A DNA stretch of 64,000 nt from Fen-1301 sp963786395 (GTDB taxonomy: Bacteria; Bacteroidota; Ignavibacteria; Ignavibacteriales; Ignavibacteriaceae): NCBI GenBank assembly GCA_963786395.1, contig CAWAZD010000004.1:1-64000 (forward strand), in the 5' to 3' direction. Made by a program: the position numbers and the translations under genes. Under the pieces are notes generated by a model, which had not been told where the DNA came from, did no database searches, and worked only from the letters and a program-made list of their open reading frames with translations. This document shows, one piece after another, positions 28,181 to 37,047 of this stretch. Every line of letters begins with the position of its first letter. Within the stretch, counting starts at the first letter, position 1.

Positions 28181-28416
28181 AACTTCAGGATTCTTTAGGA
28201 TTTGAAGGAATAATCATTTCATTTGCAGTTAAATAATTTAAAATATTCTTATTTAAATGTCAATAGACAATATTTTATTTTGGTTCAACTTTTAATCGGT
28301 GACAAATTCTGCCCCAAATTTCCCCAAAATTCTATTGTCATCCCCGCGCGTATGTGTTTACTCCCGATTTGTCGGAATAACCAGGGATCTTCTTAATTTT
28401 TAATTTTGACTCTTAT

Positions 28417-28452
28417 TCCCCCTTAATAAAGGGGGCTAGGGGGTTGTTTTCC
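28417..28452. repeat. CCCCCTTAATAAAGGGGGC palindrome
   Basis: TCCCCCTTAATAAAGGGGGC forms a hairpin, then TAGGGGGTTGTTTTCC follows. It is a single copy in this window; similar CCCCTTAAT-AAAGGGG elements are common in many bacterial genomes. Confidence 0.65.
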
Positions 28453-28481
28453 ATTCATCCATCAATCCATTATACTCTTCT

Positions 28482-28562
28482 GTCATCCTAGCGAAGATAG
28501 ATTGAAATCCCACATATCATTCCCCGAGAGTCTACCCCGACCTGCCGTGGCGGGAATCCATT
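28482..28562. repeat. Two diverged GTCAT-type elements in tandem
   Basis: CTGTCATCCTAGCGAAGATA, then ATCATTCCCCGAGAGTCTAC, CCCGACCTGCC and GGCGGGAATCC. They end shortly before the PIG-L gene. Confidence 0.65.
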
Positions 28563-28579
28563 CCTTTTCTATTCTTGAT

Positions 28580-31082
28580 TTACGGAACCTTATTAATTGG
28601 TACTGATATTAAGTTAATAAATAATCGTATCGCTCCTGGAATTCCTGCCGGTATTTGTCTGAAAAATGAATATCCGGTATAAATAAAATTCCCTTTTCCA
28701 AATTGAGCCATTAAAAGTCCTCCTTCAAGAGGTTTGCTTCCCGCGTCGTTGCATGAAATTACTGTTTTGTATTTACTGTCCCAGGCATTAGCAAAATATA
28801 ATCCTCGTTCCTGAATCCAATCATCAAAATCATTTGTAACAATTTTATTTGGGAAAGTTAATACAGTATTGTCCGGGTCTTTAATATTTATAACTGCATT
28901 TTCATCAGTTACACGGTCCGTTGAAATTGTAAATGGATATGGCCCGATTTGAGGGGTCAACTATATCTCTGTTCACTGTGTACTGAACAATAAGATTTCC
29001 TCCATCAGAAATATATTGCATCAGTTTTGGTTGAACTCTCGGTATCACTTTCTTTGTATTATAAACTCTTACTCCCGCTATTATGGCATCAAATGAAGAT
29101 AAATTTTTTGTCAGAAGATCGTCATCCGAAAGAAGTGTAACATTATATCCAAGCTGAGTAAGATAATCGGGTATTATATCGCCTGAACCAATAATATATC
29201 CAATTCTGCTTATAGACTTTCCTGTTATTAACCTTACAACTTTTGAATTAGACTCAGGAAGGTATGTTTGTATTGGAATATGATCATAATTTATTCTGAT
29301 AATTCCTTTGTTATAAATTTTATCTCCCACTAAAGCTTCAGCTTTAATCTCTGCTTCTGAAGCATTTACTGGCGGAGTAACCACAAATTCAAGTTGTTTT
29401 TCATCTCCTTTCTTTTCAAGTATAAAAGGAATTTCAGCAGGAGTTATTTTCCAGTTTGATGGAGAGATTAATCTTACTTTGCCCTTCTGCTGTGGAGAAT
29501 TACTCCTGACATGTACTATAATATTTTTTGAATCATTAGTAGGGAAAAGAAATAGTTTATCTTCTATGTCCACAGATACTGCGGGTACAATTTCAAACGG
29601 ACGGTATTTTTCTCCTTTAACCGGATCTACCCATCTGTAAAGTAGTGGCGTTGAAAATGGGATATCAGTATTATTAATACTTAAGGTAAAATTAACAATG
29701 CAGAAGGATCATTTTCAGGTTTCCCTATAATCTTCTGATCTTTAACTGTAAATGAACCCTTGTCATGTGGATTTTCTAACCAATAGGGCTGGGATAATTG
29801 AGGCATCCTTGGGAACCATGATGGTATATGGCTTCTGAAATATCTTTTCATCCTCGAGTGTGGAATTAACTAATGAATCATCTTTAAAGAATGAACAATT
29901 TATTGATTTAAGCTTAATTGGATAAATGCTCCTGTTAACTGCTGAAGCCGTAAATGTTACTGCATCACCCGGCGATGAAGAATAATCATTTGCAATTGCT
30001 TCAATCCATAATCCCAAAATAGATCTTATTGTTTCTACAAGTTCTTTCCTTTTAATCGGAATCCAATAGTCGTCATTTACATTTTTCATTTCTTTATATG
30101 CATCTACCAAAACTGGAAGCACGTCTCCTGGTTTATTGGGATTATACAATTCTTCGGCTTTACTGAGAAGGTTAGAAAGTTTTGTACTGCCCTTTACCCG
30201 GCTCCACGTAAGGTTAATGTCTTCAAAAAGATCCTTTTTTACTTCAGATCCTTCTCTTGGTTCAAAATACTGAATTGAAGAACCTCTCTGTCCACCTGTT
30301 CCAAATCCCTGGCTCTTATGCATAGACCTGCTTTCTGCGGAAATTTCAGTATAGGATTTTCCCAAATATGGATTGAATGCTCCAACATCTATTTGAGGTA
30401 GGTTTGTTAAATCCATTTTTCGATTTAACATAATTTGGGGAAATATATTCCATAAAAGACGAACGGGTTTCCATGGATTTACATATTTTAACTGTTCGGG
30501 AAACTGGTTTGGATCTCCTGATAAATTAAAAGCCTCCTCAGCAAGAATTGCTGAAGCGGTATGGTGCCCATGCCCGCCTTCACCGGTAACAGGGAATCTG
30601 GTCAATATTACATCAGGTCTGAATTTGCGAATTATCCAAACTACGTCTGAAAGGATCTTCTCCTTTCCCCAGAATGAAAATGTTTCTTCAGGTGATTTAG
30701 TAAATCCAAAATCATACGCACGGGAAAAGAACTGCTCGGCTCCATCTATCCGTCGTGCATCAAGCAACTCTTGAGTACGGATAAGTCCAAGTAATTCGCC
30801 CTGTTCAGATCCAATTAGATTTTGACCCCCATCTCCTCGAGTCAATGACAGATATCCTGTCCTCAATAACTTACCCGATGAGAAATAAGTAAGTAAAGCT
30901 GTATTTTCATCATCCGGATGAGCAGCTATGTATAAAACGGACCCCAGAATATTAAGCTTTTTCAACGCCAGCATTATCTCGCCACTGTTTGGTTCACTTA
31001 CCGGTTGTGCATATAGTCTCGATAATTGAATAACAAAAACTAATATGATTATTTGAAATTTAGCAAATGCACTTTTATTCAT
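28580..31082 (-). CDS. Exported PIG-L family deacetylase, frameshifted
   Basis: A long secreted protein of about 830 residues. A signal peptide (MNKSAFAKFQIIILVFVIQL) precedes a PIG-L/LmbE domain with the zinc motif AAHPDDENTALL and a GEGGHGHHTASA histidine block. This family de-N-acetylates sugars. A long C-terminal region follows with beta-rich blocks, ending in a Rossmann-like part (IGYIIGSGDIIPDYLTQLGY) and GPYPFTISTDRVTDENAVI. Indels near 29765, 29700 and 28960 put the blocks in different frames. Similar large PIG-L proteins are, to my knowledge, frequent in Bacteroidota. The natural substrate is unknown. Confidence 0.87.
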
Positions 31083-31287
31083 AGTTATGTATTAAATAAG
31101 ATTGATATTGATATGTATATTAAGTAGAAAAATGTATTTATTCAAACAGCTTATATATTCCTGGAACCGTGTCACAAATATATTGCTATATTCATTTAAA
31201 ATTATTGTCATTTCCCCTCCCTCAAGGGTGCAGATCAGAATAATTTCTTATATTTGTATAATTGACAAAAAATATAAAGATAAGAAA

Positions 31288-31530
31288 ATGCCTGTATTTG
31301 AATATAAATGTTCCTCATGCAATTCAAAATTTGAAGTACTTCACAAATCTAGTGTTAAACAGGAAGATGTTACCTGTCCTGAATGCGATTCAAAAGAAAT
31401 TAAGAAACTATTCTCTTCCTTTTGTGCTTCAGTTCAGACTCATTCACATGAGAGTGTTTGTAATCGGGAAAACTGCGGAATGCAATCAGTAGGTTGTGGT
31501 TGTGCCGGGGGCAGCTGCGGTATTAATTAA
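31288..31530 (+). CDS. FmdB-family zinc-ribbon protein
   Basis: A small regulatory-type protein of 80 residues. The FmdB domain reads MPVFEYKCSSCNSKFEVLHK, then VTCPECDSKEIKKLFSSF, giving two CXXC pairs that bind zinc. The C-terminal tail is unusually rich in cysteine and glycine (CNRENCGMQ, GCGCAGGSCGIN) and could bind a second metal. I start it at the ATG at 31288, since the family begins MPxYEYxC; the longer upstream frame has no support. Its function is not established. It precedes kdsA by 36 bases. Confidence 0.88.
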   Translation: MPVFEYKCSSCNSKFEVLHKSSVKQEDVTCPECDSKEIKKLFSSFCASVQTHSHESVCNRENCGMQSVGCGCAGGSCGIN

Positions 31531-31566
31531 TATATTATTATTTACTTCAGGAAATAATTTATAAAT

Positions 31567-32391
31567 ATGGAAATAGAAGTTAACGGGATTAAAATCGGTG
31601 GCGGAAATCCGTTTGTTTTAATAGCAGGACCTTGCGTAATTGAAAGTGAAGAATTAATTGTTAACACAGCAGGGATATTAAAAGATATTACATCTGCTCT
31701 GAATATTCCTTTTATCTTCAAATCTAGTTATAAAAAAGCTAACAGAACAAGCGGCAATTCCTTTGTTGGTATAGGTGATGAGAAAGCTTTAAATATTCTT
31801 GGTAAAGTAAAGAAAGATTTTTCGCTTACTGTTTTAACTGATATACATACTGCTGCTGAGGCGCAAAGAGCAGCCGGGTATGTGGATATTCTTCAGATCC
31901 CTGCTTTTTTGTGCAGGCAGTCTGATTTGCTGCAAGCTGCAGGTGAGACTGGCAAGGTTGTTAATATTAAAAAAGGACAATTTCTTGCCCCGGAGGATAT
32001 GTTGTATCCGGTTGAGAAAATTCTGGCAACAGGGAATAATAAAATTCTCCTTACGGAACGTGGAGCATCATTTGGCTATCATAATTTAATTGTTGATATG
32101 AGAGGACTCATAATTATGAAGGAACTTGGGTATCCGGTAGTTATGGATGCCACACATTCTGTCCAGTTACCTGGTGAAGGTGGTTTAACCGGAGGTCAGC
32201 CGAAATTTATAAAACCTATTGCTCGGGCTGCGGCAGCCGTGGGTATTGATGCTCTGTTCCTTGAAGTTCATCCTGATCCCAAAAATGCTTTGAGTGATGC
32301 TGCCAGTCAGTTACCTTTAAATGAATTAAAAGATTTGCTTGTTATTATTAAAAAGATAGATGAAGTTGTAAAGAACAATCAAATTAAATAA
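31567..32391 (+). CDS. kdsA: 3-deoxy-D-manno-octulosonate 8-phosphate synthase, metal-type
   Basis: Condenses phosphoenolpyruvate with arabinose-5-phosphate to Kdo-8-phosphate for lipopolysaccharide. The 274-residue protein has IAGPCVIESEELI, FKSSYKKANRTS, LTDIHTAAEAQ, LTERGASFGYHNLIVDMRG and FLEVHPDPKNALSDAASQLP. The cysteine in AGPC (about residue 23), with MDATHSVQLPG, marks the metal-dependent class rather than the E. coli metal-free class, as established for the Aquifex enzyme. It opens a Kdo and LPS export operon with the genes downstream. Confidence 0.96.
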   Translation: MEIEVNGIKIGGGNPFVLIAGPCVIESEELIVNTAGILKDITSALNIPFIFKSSYKKANRTSGNSFVGIGDEKALNILGKVKKDFSLTVLTDIHTAAEAQRAAGYVDILQIPAFLCRQSDLLQAAGETGKVVNIKKGQFLAPEDMLYPVEKILATGNNKILLTERGASFGYHNLIVDMRGLIIMKELGYPVVMDATHSVQLPGEGGLTGGQPKFIKPIARAAAAVGIDALFLEVHPDPKNALSDAASQLPLNELKDLLVIIKKIDEVVKNNQIK

Positions 32392-32392
32392 G

Positions 32393-33097
32393 TTGGACGG
32401 GAACAGATTGTATCCAAGAAAACTAACTCAAAAAGAAAAAGAACTATTGTTTATGATCCTCCCGGTAAATAAACCGGGGTATAAACTATATAGAGATATG
32501 ATTGCCGAAAAATTTGTAATTGGCGAGGGAAGATTTGGCGATGGCAATTATATATTAGGGGATTCTGATTCTTTACCTGACATTTCTTTGCCATCCGCGC
32601 CTGTCTTTGCTATTGGATCAATTTATCTTCACATTCCCTACGAAATAGACATACTTATTCATGAGGAAGATGACAACCAGATCGAGATCGAATTCGGTGA
32701 AGATATAAATGATAACCCTGCATTACAAACCCTATCGGATTCTTTACCACACGATATTATCTTAAAAGTAAATACCTATTCTCAATGGGTTCCGGGTATG
32801 AAATCACCTTTTAACGAGTCCGAAGTCAGATTAATCGGAATTAAACCGGATAAGTTTATTCTGGCTATTTGTTCAGGAGAAAAGAAGATCTGGTTGCATG
32901 AAGTATATTCAGGTGTTAATCATTTAATTCCAGTAAGTAATTATTATAATAGTCTTATGCTCTTTAGAAATGAAAGAAAAATGGAAAAGGTCTTAAATCC
33001 TAATTTATTTTTTGATAATTTAGGGTCGTTTAATGACAATGAGTTGGCATCTGCCTTTATTCTATATAATCAGTACATGCGAAGAAGGTTATTATAA
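32393..33097 (+). CDS. Unknown protein in the Kdo/Lpt operon
   Basis: A 234-residue soluble protein that I do not recognise. It starts at a TTG one base after the kdsA stop. The middle is acidic (IHEEDDNQIEIEFGEDIND) and the end basic (YNQYMRRRLL). It has no signal peptide, membrane segment or known motif. It lies between kdsA and kdsD, so co-transcription is very likely. Position hints at a link with envelope synthesis, but nothing in the protein proves it. Confidence 0.75.
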   Translation: MDGNRLYPRKLTQKEKELLFMILPVNKPGYKLYRDMIAEKFVIGEGRFGDGNYILGDSDSLPDISLPSAPVFAIGSIYLHIPYEIDILIHEEDDNQIEIEFGEDINDNPALQTLSDSLPHDIILKVNTYSQWVPGMKSPFNESEVRLIGIKPDKFILAICSGEKKIWLHEVYSGVNHLIPVSNYYNSLMLFRNERKMEKVLNPNLFFDNLGSFNDNELASAFILYNQYMRRRLL

Positions 33098-33187
33098 TAA
33101 ATAGTCTGTAAAAATTATGCAGTATTGGTTTTTCTTGTTTCAGTCTAAATCAGCAGTTGTAGAAAAAGAAAAGAGAAAGAAAAAATC

Positions 33188-34141
33188 ATGACAAATGAAG
33201 AAATAATCGAGAAAGGGAAAAAAGTAGTAAATATTGAAGCTCAGGCTATAACCGGATTGCTTAATAGTATTAATAATGATTTTGCCCAGGCTGTAATAAC
33301 TATACTTGAATGCATGGGTAGAGTCGTTTTAACTGGAATGGGCAAGTCCGGTCTAATAGCAAGAAAAATTGTTGCTACCCTCAATTCCACAGGCACTGCT
33401 GCAATTTACCTTCATCCTACTGATGCTCTTCATGGTGACCTCGGTATGGTAAGAAAAGAAGATGTTGTTATCCTCATTTCCAAAAGCGGAAATACCGAAG
33501 AGATATCAAACCTTATTCCTATGCTTAAAAGAATGAAAGTGAAACTAATAGCTATGAGCGGTGACAGCGATTCTTGGCTGGCTAAATCTTGCGATATATT
33601 TTTAAGCATAGACGTTAAGGAAGAAGCTTGCCCTCATGATCTGGCTCCGACTTCTTCTACAACTGCAACTCTTGTTTTAGGAGATGCCTTATCAGTTGTT
33701 TTATTGCAAATGAGAGGATTTACTGTTGAAGATTTCGCATACCTTCACCCCGGGGGTAGCCTTGGGAAAAGGCTGTCTCTCGAAATAAAAGAAATTATGG
33801 TTTCAGGTGACAAAATTCCAATGGTTAAAGAGGATTCCTTTATTAAGGATGTAATTTTTGAAATATCTTCTAAAAGACTTGGTACTTCATGTGTTGTCGA
33901 TAAGGATGGCAAATTAACTGGGATTATTACTGATGGGGATCTTAGAAGACTACTTGAAAAAACTCTTGACTTGCAAAATATCGTTGCTAAAGATATTATG
34001 TCAAAAAACCCAAAAGTCATGAAATCTAATATTCTTGCTTCATTTGCTCTGCAGCAAATGGAAAACTTTAAGATTACTTCTATCGTAATTACCGATGATG
34101 AAATCCATCCGGTCGGAATAGTTCACCTTCATGACTTATAA
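33188..34141 (+). CDS. kdsD: Arabinose-5-phosphate isomerase
   Basis: Converts ribulose-5-phosphate to arabinose-5-phosphate, the substrate of KdsA. A SIS domain occupies about residues 1-190 (TGMGKSGLIARKIVATLNST, LHPTDALHGDLGMV, LISKSGNTEEI, CPHDLAPTSSTTATL). Two CBS domains follow (IMVSGDKIPMVKEDSFI and DIMSKNPKVMKSN). The 317-residue length matches KpsF/GutQ/KdsD proteins. The GutQ and KpsF paralogues cannot be excluded by sequence, but the kdsA and lpt neighbours point to LPS synthesis. Confidence 0.94.
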   Translation: MTNEEIIEKGKKVVNIEAQAITGLLNSINNDFAQAVITILECMGRVVLTGMGKSGLIARKIVATLNSTGTAAIYLHPTDALHGDLGMVRKEDVVILISKSGNTEEISNLIPMLKRMKVKLIAMSGDSDSWLAKSCDIFLSIDVKEEACPHDLAPTSSTTATLVLGDALSVVLLQMRGFTVEDFAYLHPGGSLGKRLSLEIKEIMVSGDKIPMVKEDSFIKDVIFEISSKRLGTSCVVDKDGKLTGIITDGDLRRLLEKTLDLQNIVAKDIMSKNPKVMKSNILASFALQQMENFKITSIVITDDEIHPVGIVHLHDL

Positions 34142-34160
34142 ATCTTGGTCTAAGACAGAG

Positions 34161-34697
34161 ATGAAATTATTCTATGGAGCATTAATACTCTTGTTTATAG
34201 CAGGATGCTCGCAAAAAAGAGTTCAGCCTGTTATTGGTTATAATCTGCAAGTAAGTAAAATTCCTTCTCAGGAAAGCTGGAATTCGAAAGTTGTTTTCTC
34301 AGATTCAGGTAAAACAAAAGCAATTCTTTATACCGGGCATATCAGAGTTTTTAGTGAATCTCTGGAGACATTGTTGGACTCTAATGTTAAGGTTGACTTT
34401 TATGATCTTAATCAGATTCACACTTCTACTCTTACATCAAAAAGAGGAAGAGTTGATGACGCTACCGAAAATCTCTGGGCAATAGATAGTGTAGTTGTAG
34501 TCAACGATAGTGGGGTCACTATCCAGACTGAGGAACTGATGTGGAGAAATAAAGATAGGAAAATTGTTTCAGATAAATTCGTAACAATCATCTCTCCTAA
34601 AGAAAAAATTCAGGGATATGGATTTGAATCAGATCAGAGTCTTCGGAATTATATAATTTATAATATTACTTATATAACAAAGCGGGATACACTTTGA
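34161..34697 (+). CDS. lptC: LPS export protein LptC, lipoprotein-like
   Basis: Bitopic or lipid-anchored periplasmic link between the LptB2FG ATPase and LptA. From the ATG at 34161 it reads MKLFYGALILLFIAGCSQK, a lipoprotein-type signal with a lipobox (FIAGC). E. coli LptC instead has a plain membrane anchor. The body has the repeated beta strands of the family, with ELMWRNKDRKIVSDKFVTI and KIQGYGFESDQSLRNY. It lies 19 bases after kdsD and overlaps lptA by a few bases. Confidence 0.86.
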   Translation: MKLFYGALILLFIAGCSQKRVQPVIGYNLQVSKIPSQESWNSKVVFSDSGKTKAILYTGHIRVFSESLETLLDSNVKVDFYDLNQIHTSTLTSKRGRVDDATENLWAIDSVVVVNDSGVTIQTEELMWRNKDRKIVSDKFVTIISPKEKIQGYGFESDQSLRNYIIYNITYITKRDTL

Positions 34698-36119
34698 GGA
34701 AATCTGTAAGTGTTATTGCTTTATTATTTTTAATTGTAATTTGTTTAAACTTTACAAATGCTCAGCAAAAGAATGCTCCGGATGAATATATTACCGTGGT
34801 TGGCGATAGCCTTAAAGGCGCCATGATAAACGGAGAATCTATTAGAGAGGTTTTTGGACATGTAATATTAACGCAGGGAAAAGTGGTTATTACATGTGAA
34901 AAAGCTACACAATATATTTCCAGAAATGATGCATTACTAGAAGGTAATGTAATTGCGAAACAGGATACTCTCACAATATTAACCCCTCGCGCAACTTATT
35001 ATGGTTTTGAAAAAAGATCTAGAAGTATTTCCGGTTTAACTCTTAATGATACTAAAGTAATCCTTACGGCTGATTCGGGTGATTATTATTTCCGGGAAGA
35101 TAAGGCTTTCTTTCAAGGTCATGTTAGATTATACGATACTGCCACAACATTAACTTCAAATCAACTTACTTATTTCAAATCCCAGAACAGGATGATCGCA
35201 GTTGATAATGTGAAAATAATTGATTCAACAAATACTATCTATGCCGATTCTCTTGAACACTTCAGGGATTCCAGAATTACTTTTGCTAATAATAATGTTA
35301 AAATTACAAGCTCTGCTAATAATGTCGTTATTTACGGAGATCATCTTGAAGATTATGCAAATAGATCTTATGCATTTATAAATAAAAACCCTCTTATGAT
35401 TCAAATTGATTCAACTGTTACTAAAGACAGTTCAAAAAACATTGAATGATTCTTTTGGCATCCATGATTCTGTGAATATTAGAATTGATACCATGATAAT
35501 TAGATCCGAAAGAATGGAGTCTTTTAGAGATACGATAAATAGGTTTGAAGCAAAAGATTCAGTTAGAATATTAAGAGGCTCATTTGCTTCCGTAAATGAT
35601 TATTCAATTTATTTCAGAAATCTAAGTACAATTGTTACTAAGAAAATGGGGGAGAACAGACCCCAACCGGTTATGTGGAACGAAGGTACTCAGATGACGG
35701 GTGATTCAATTGCAATACACCTATTAAATAACAAAATAAAATTTCTTGATGTTATAAACAATGCTTTCCTGTTGTCCCAAAATGAACTATTTAAAAAAAG
35801 ATATGACCAGATATCAGGAGAAAAAATATACCTCACTTTTGATTCTTTAGGTATAACTTCTACTGATGTTAAAGGACAAGTCCTGAGTATTTATTATCTT
35901 TATGATGATAGTTCCGGGAATGGGTTAACCAAATCTTCCTCCCAGACGGCATTGCTTAAATTTGAAGACAGGAAAGTTACTGAAGTTAGAATGTATGGAT
36001 CTCCTAAAAGTGATTATTATCCCGAGGGACAGGTTGAAGGAAAAGAACTATCTTTTACTTTGCCGTCTTATGTTATTTATAAAAACAGACCTACAAAAGA
36101 ATCTTTATTAAAAAAATGA
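34694..36119 (+). CDS. lptA: LptA/OstA-like LPS bridge protein, one frameshift
   Basis: Periplasmic protein that should carry LPS toward the outer membrane. It has a signal peptide (MRKSVSVIALLFLIVICLNF) and strings of OstA-type beta repeats (IREVFGHVILTQGKVVITCE, ALLEGNVIAKQDTLTILTPR, KAFFQGHVRLYDTATTLTSN). At about 475 residues it is much longer than E. coli LptA; the long OstA-like form is usual in Bacteroidota. An indel in an A run near 35435 splits it. The second half (to 36119) continues the beta repeats and ends TKESLLKK. The start is TTG, overlapping the lptC stop; the stop overlaps lptB (ATGA). Confidence 0.85.
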
Positions 36120-36853
36120 ACCCAATTACACTACGAAGCGAAAACCTGGTTAAGGTATACAAGAAAAGAGCAGTTGTAAATAAAGCAACTATTCAGGTTT
36201 CAAAAGGAGAAATTGTCGGTCTACTCGGCCCAAATGGAGCCGGTAAAACTACTACTTTCTATATGATCGTGGGAATGATTAGCCCCGATAAAGGAAAAGT
36301 TTTTTTAGATGACAAAGAAATTACAAAAATACCCATGTATAAAAGAGCAAAAATGGGCATAGGTTATCTCCCCCAGGAAGCATCAATATTCAGACGACTG
36401 ACTGTAGAACAAAATTTACTTGCAATTCTTGAAATGACGGAACTTAAAGCTGAGCAAAGAAAAGAAAAATGTGAAACCCTTATGGCTGACCTCGGACTTA
36501 CCCATTTAAGGAAAAACCTTGGCTTCCAGTTAAGCGGCGGTGAAAGAAGGAGAACTGAGATAGCTCGTGCGCTTGCTACTGACCCTTCATTTATTTTACT
36601 TGATGAACCCTTCGCTGGAGTCGATCCAATAGCTGTTGAAGATATAATGAATATTGTTGCTAATTTGAAGAACCGCGGTATTGGGGTTTTGATTACAGAT
36701 CATAATGTGCATGAAACATTAAGCATTGTTGACAAAGCATACATTCTTATTAACGGAGTCATATTCAAAGCAGGTAATGCCCAGGAACTTGCAAACGATG
36801 AGGAAGTTCGTAAACTCTATCTTGGTGAGAAATTTAAATTGGACAGATACTGA
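36116..36853 (+). CDS. lptB: LPS export ABC ATPase
   Basis: Cytosolic ATPase that powers LPS extraction by LptFG. The 245-residue protein has Walker A LLGPNGAGKTTTFYMIVGM, GIGYLPQEASIFRRLTVEQN (typical of LptB), the signature LSGGERRRTEIARALA, Walker B FILLDEPFAGVDPIAVEDI and the switch DHNVHETLSI. It overlaps lptA by four bases. LptF and LptG are not in the window. Confidence 0.96.
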   Translation: MNPITLRSENLVKVYKKRAVVNKATIQVSKGEIVGLLGPNGAGKTTTFYMIVGMISPDKGKVFLDDKEITKIPMYKRAKMGIGYLPQEASIFRRLTVEQNLLAILEMTELKAEQRKEKCETLMADLGLTHLRKNLGFQLSGGERRRTEIARALATDPSFILLDEPFAGVDPIAVEDIMNIVANLKNRGIGVLITDHNVHETLSIVDKAYILINGVIFKAGNAQELANDEEVRKLYLGEKFKLDRY

Positions 36854-36861
36854 TAATCCGC

Positions 36862-37005
36862 GAAGATTTGTCAATCCCTGCAAAAGCAGGGATCCCATGG
36901 ACAATTGTCATTCCCGCAAAACCGGAGATCTTTTGAATCCTTGGAATTCCATTAGCTCATTCTCGCATAGAGTCTGTCATTCCCGCGAAGGCGGGAATCC
37001 ATTCT
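36862..37005. repeat. Cluster of GTCATTCCCGC-type elements
   Basis: Three elements lie between lptB and the glycoside hydrolase gene. They are GTCAATCCCTGCAAAAGCAGGGATCC-like at 36870, GTCATTCCCGCAAAACCGG at 36907, and a near-perfect GTCATTCCCGCGAAGGCGGG at 36976. Each can form a stem-loop. Confidence 0.8.
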
Positions 37006-37047
37006 TGTATTTTGAAATCAATTGTTAGATTAACTTCCTTTATAATT

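Larger units (their letters stand above)
27865..28579. other. Repeat-rich intergenic region
   Basis: A 715-base gap between two minus-strand genes with no convincing gene. It holds the TTTAGCAGG-type array (28134-28180), a GTCATCCCCGC element (about 28335-28390), a CCCCCTTAATAAAGGGGGCT palindrome (about 28417-28452) and further GTCAT-type elements (28482-28562). It looks like a landing place for several repeat families. Confidence 0.7.

Noticed and set aside
23400..28562. Repeated palindromes considered as CRISPR repeats
   Set aside because: Copies are scattered kilobases apart without regular spacers, and no cas gene is present.
31102..31287. Upstream extension of the FmdB gene
   Set aside because: The family start MPVFEYKCS is at 31288; the extra residues are unstructured and unsupported.
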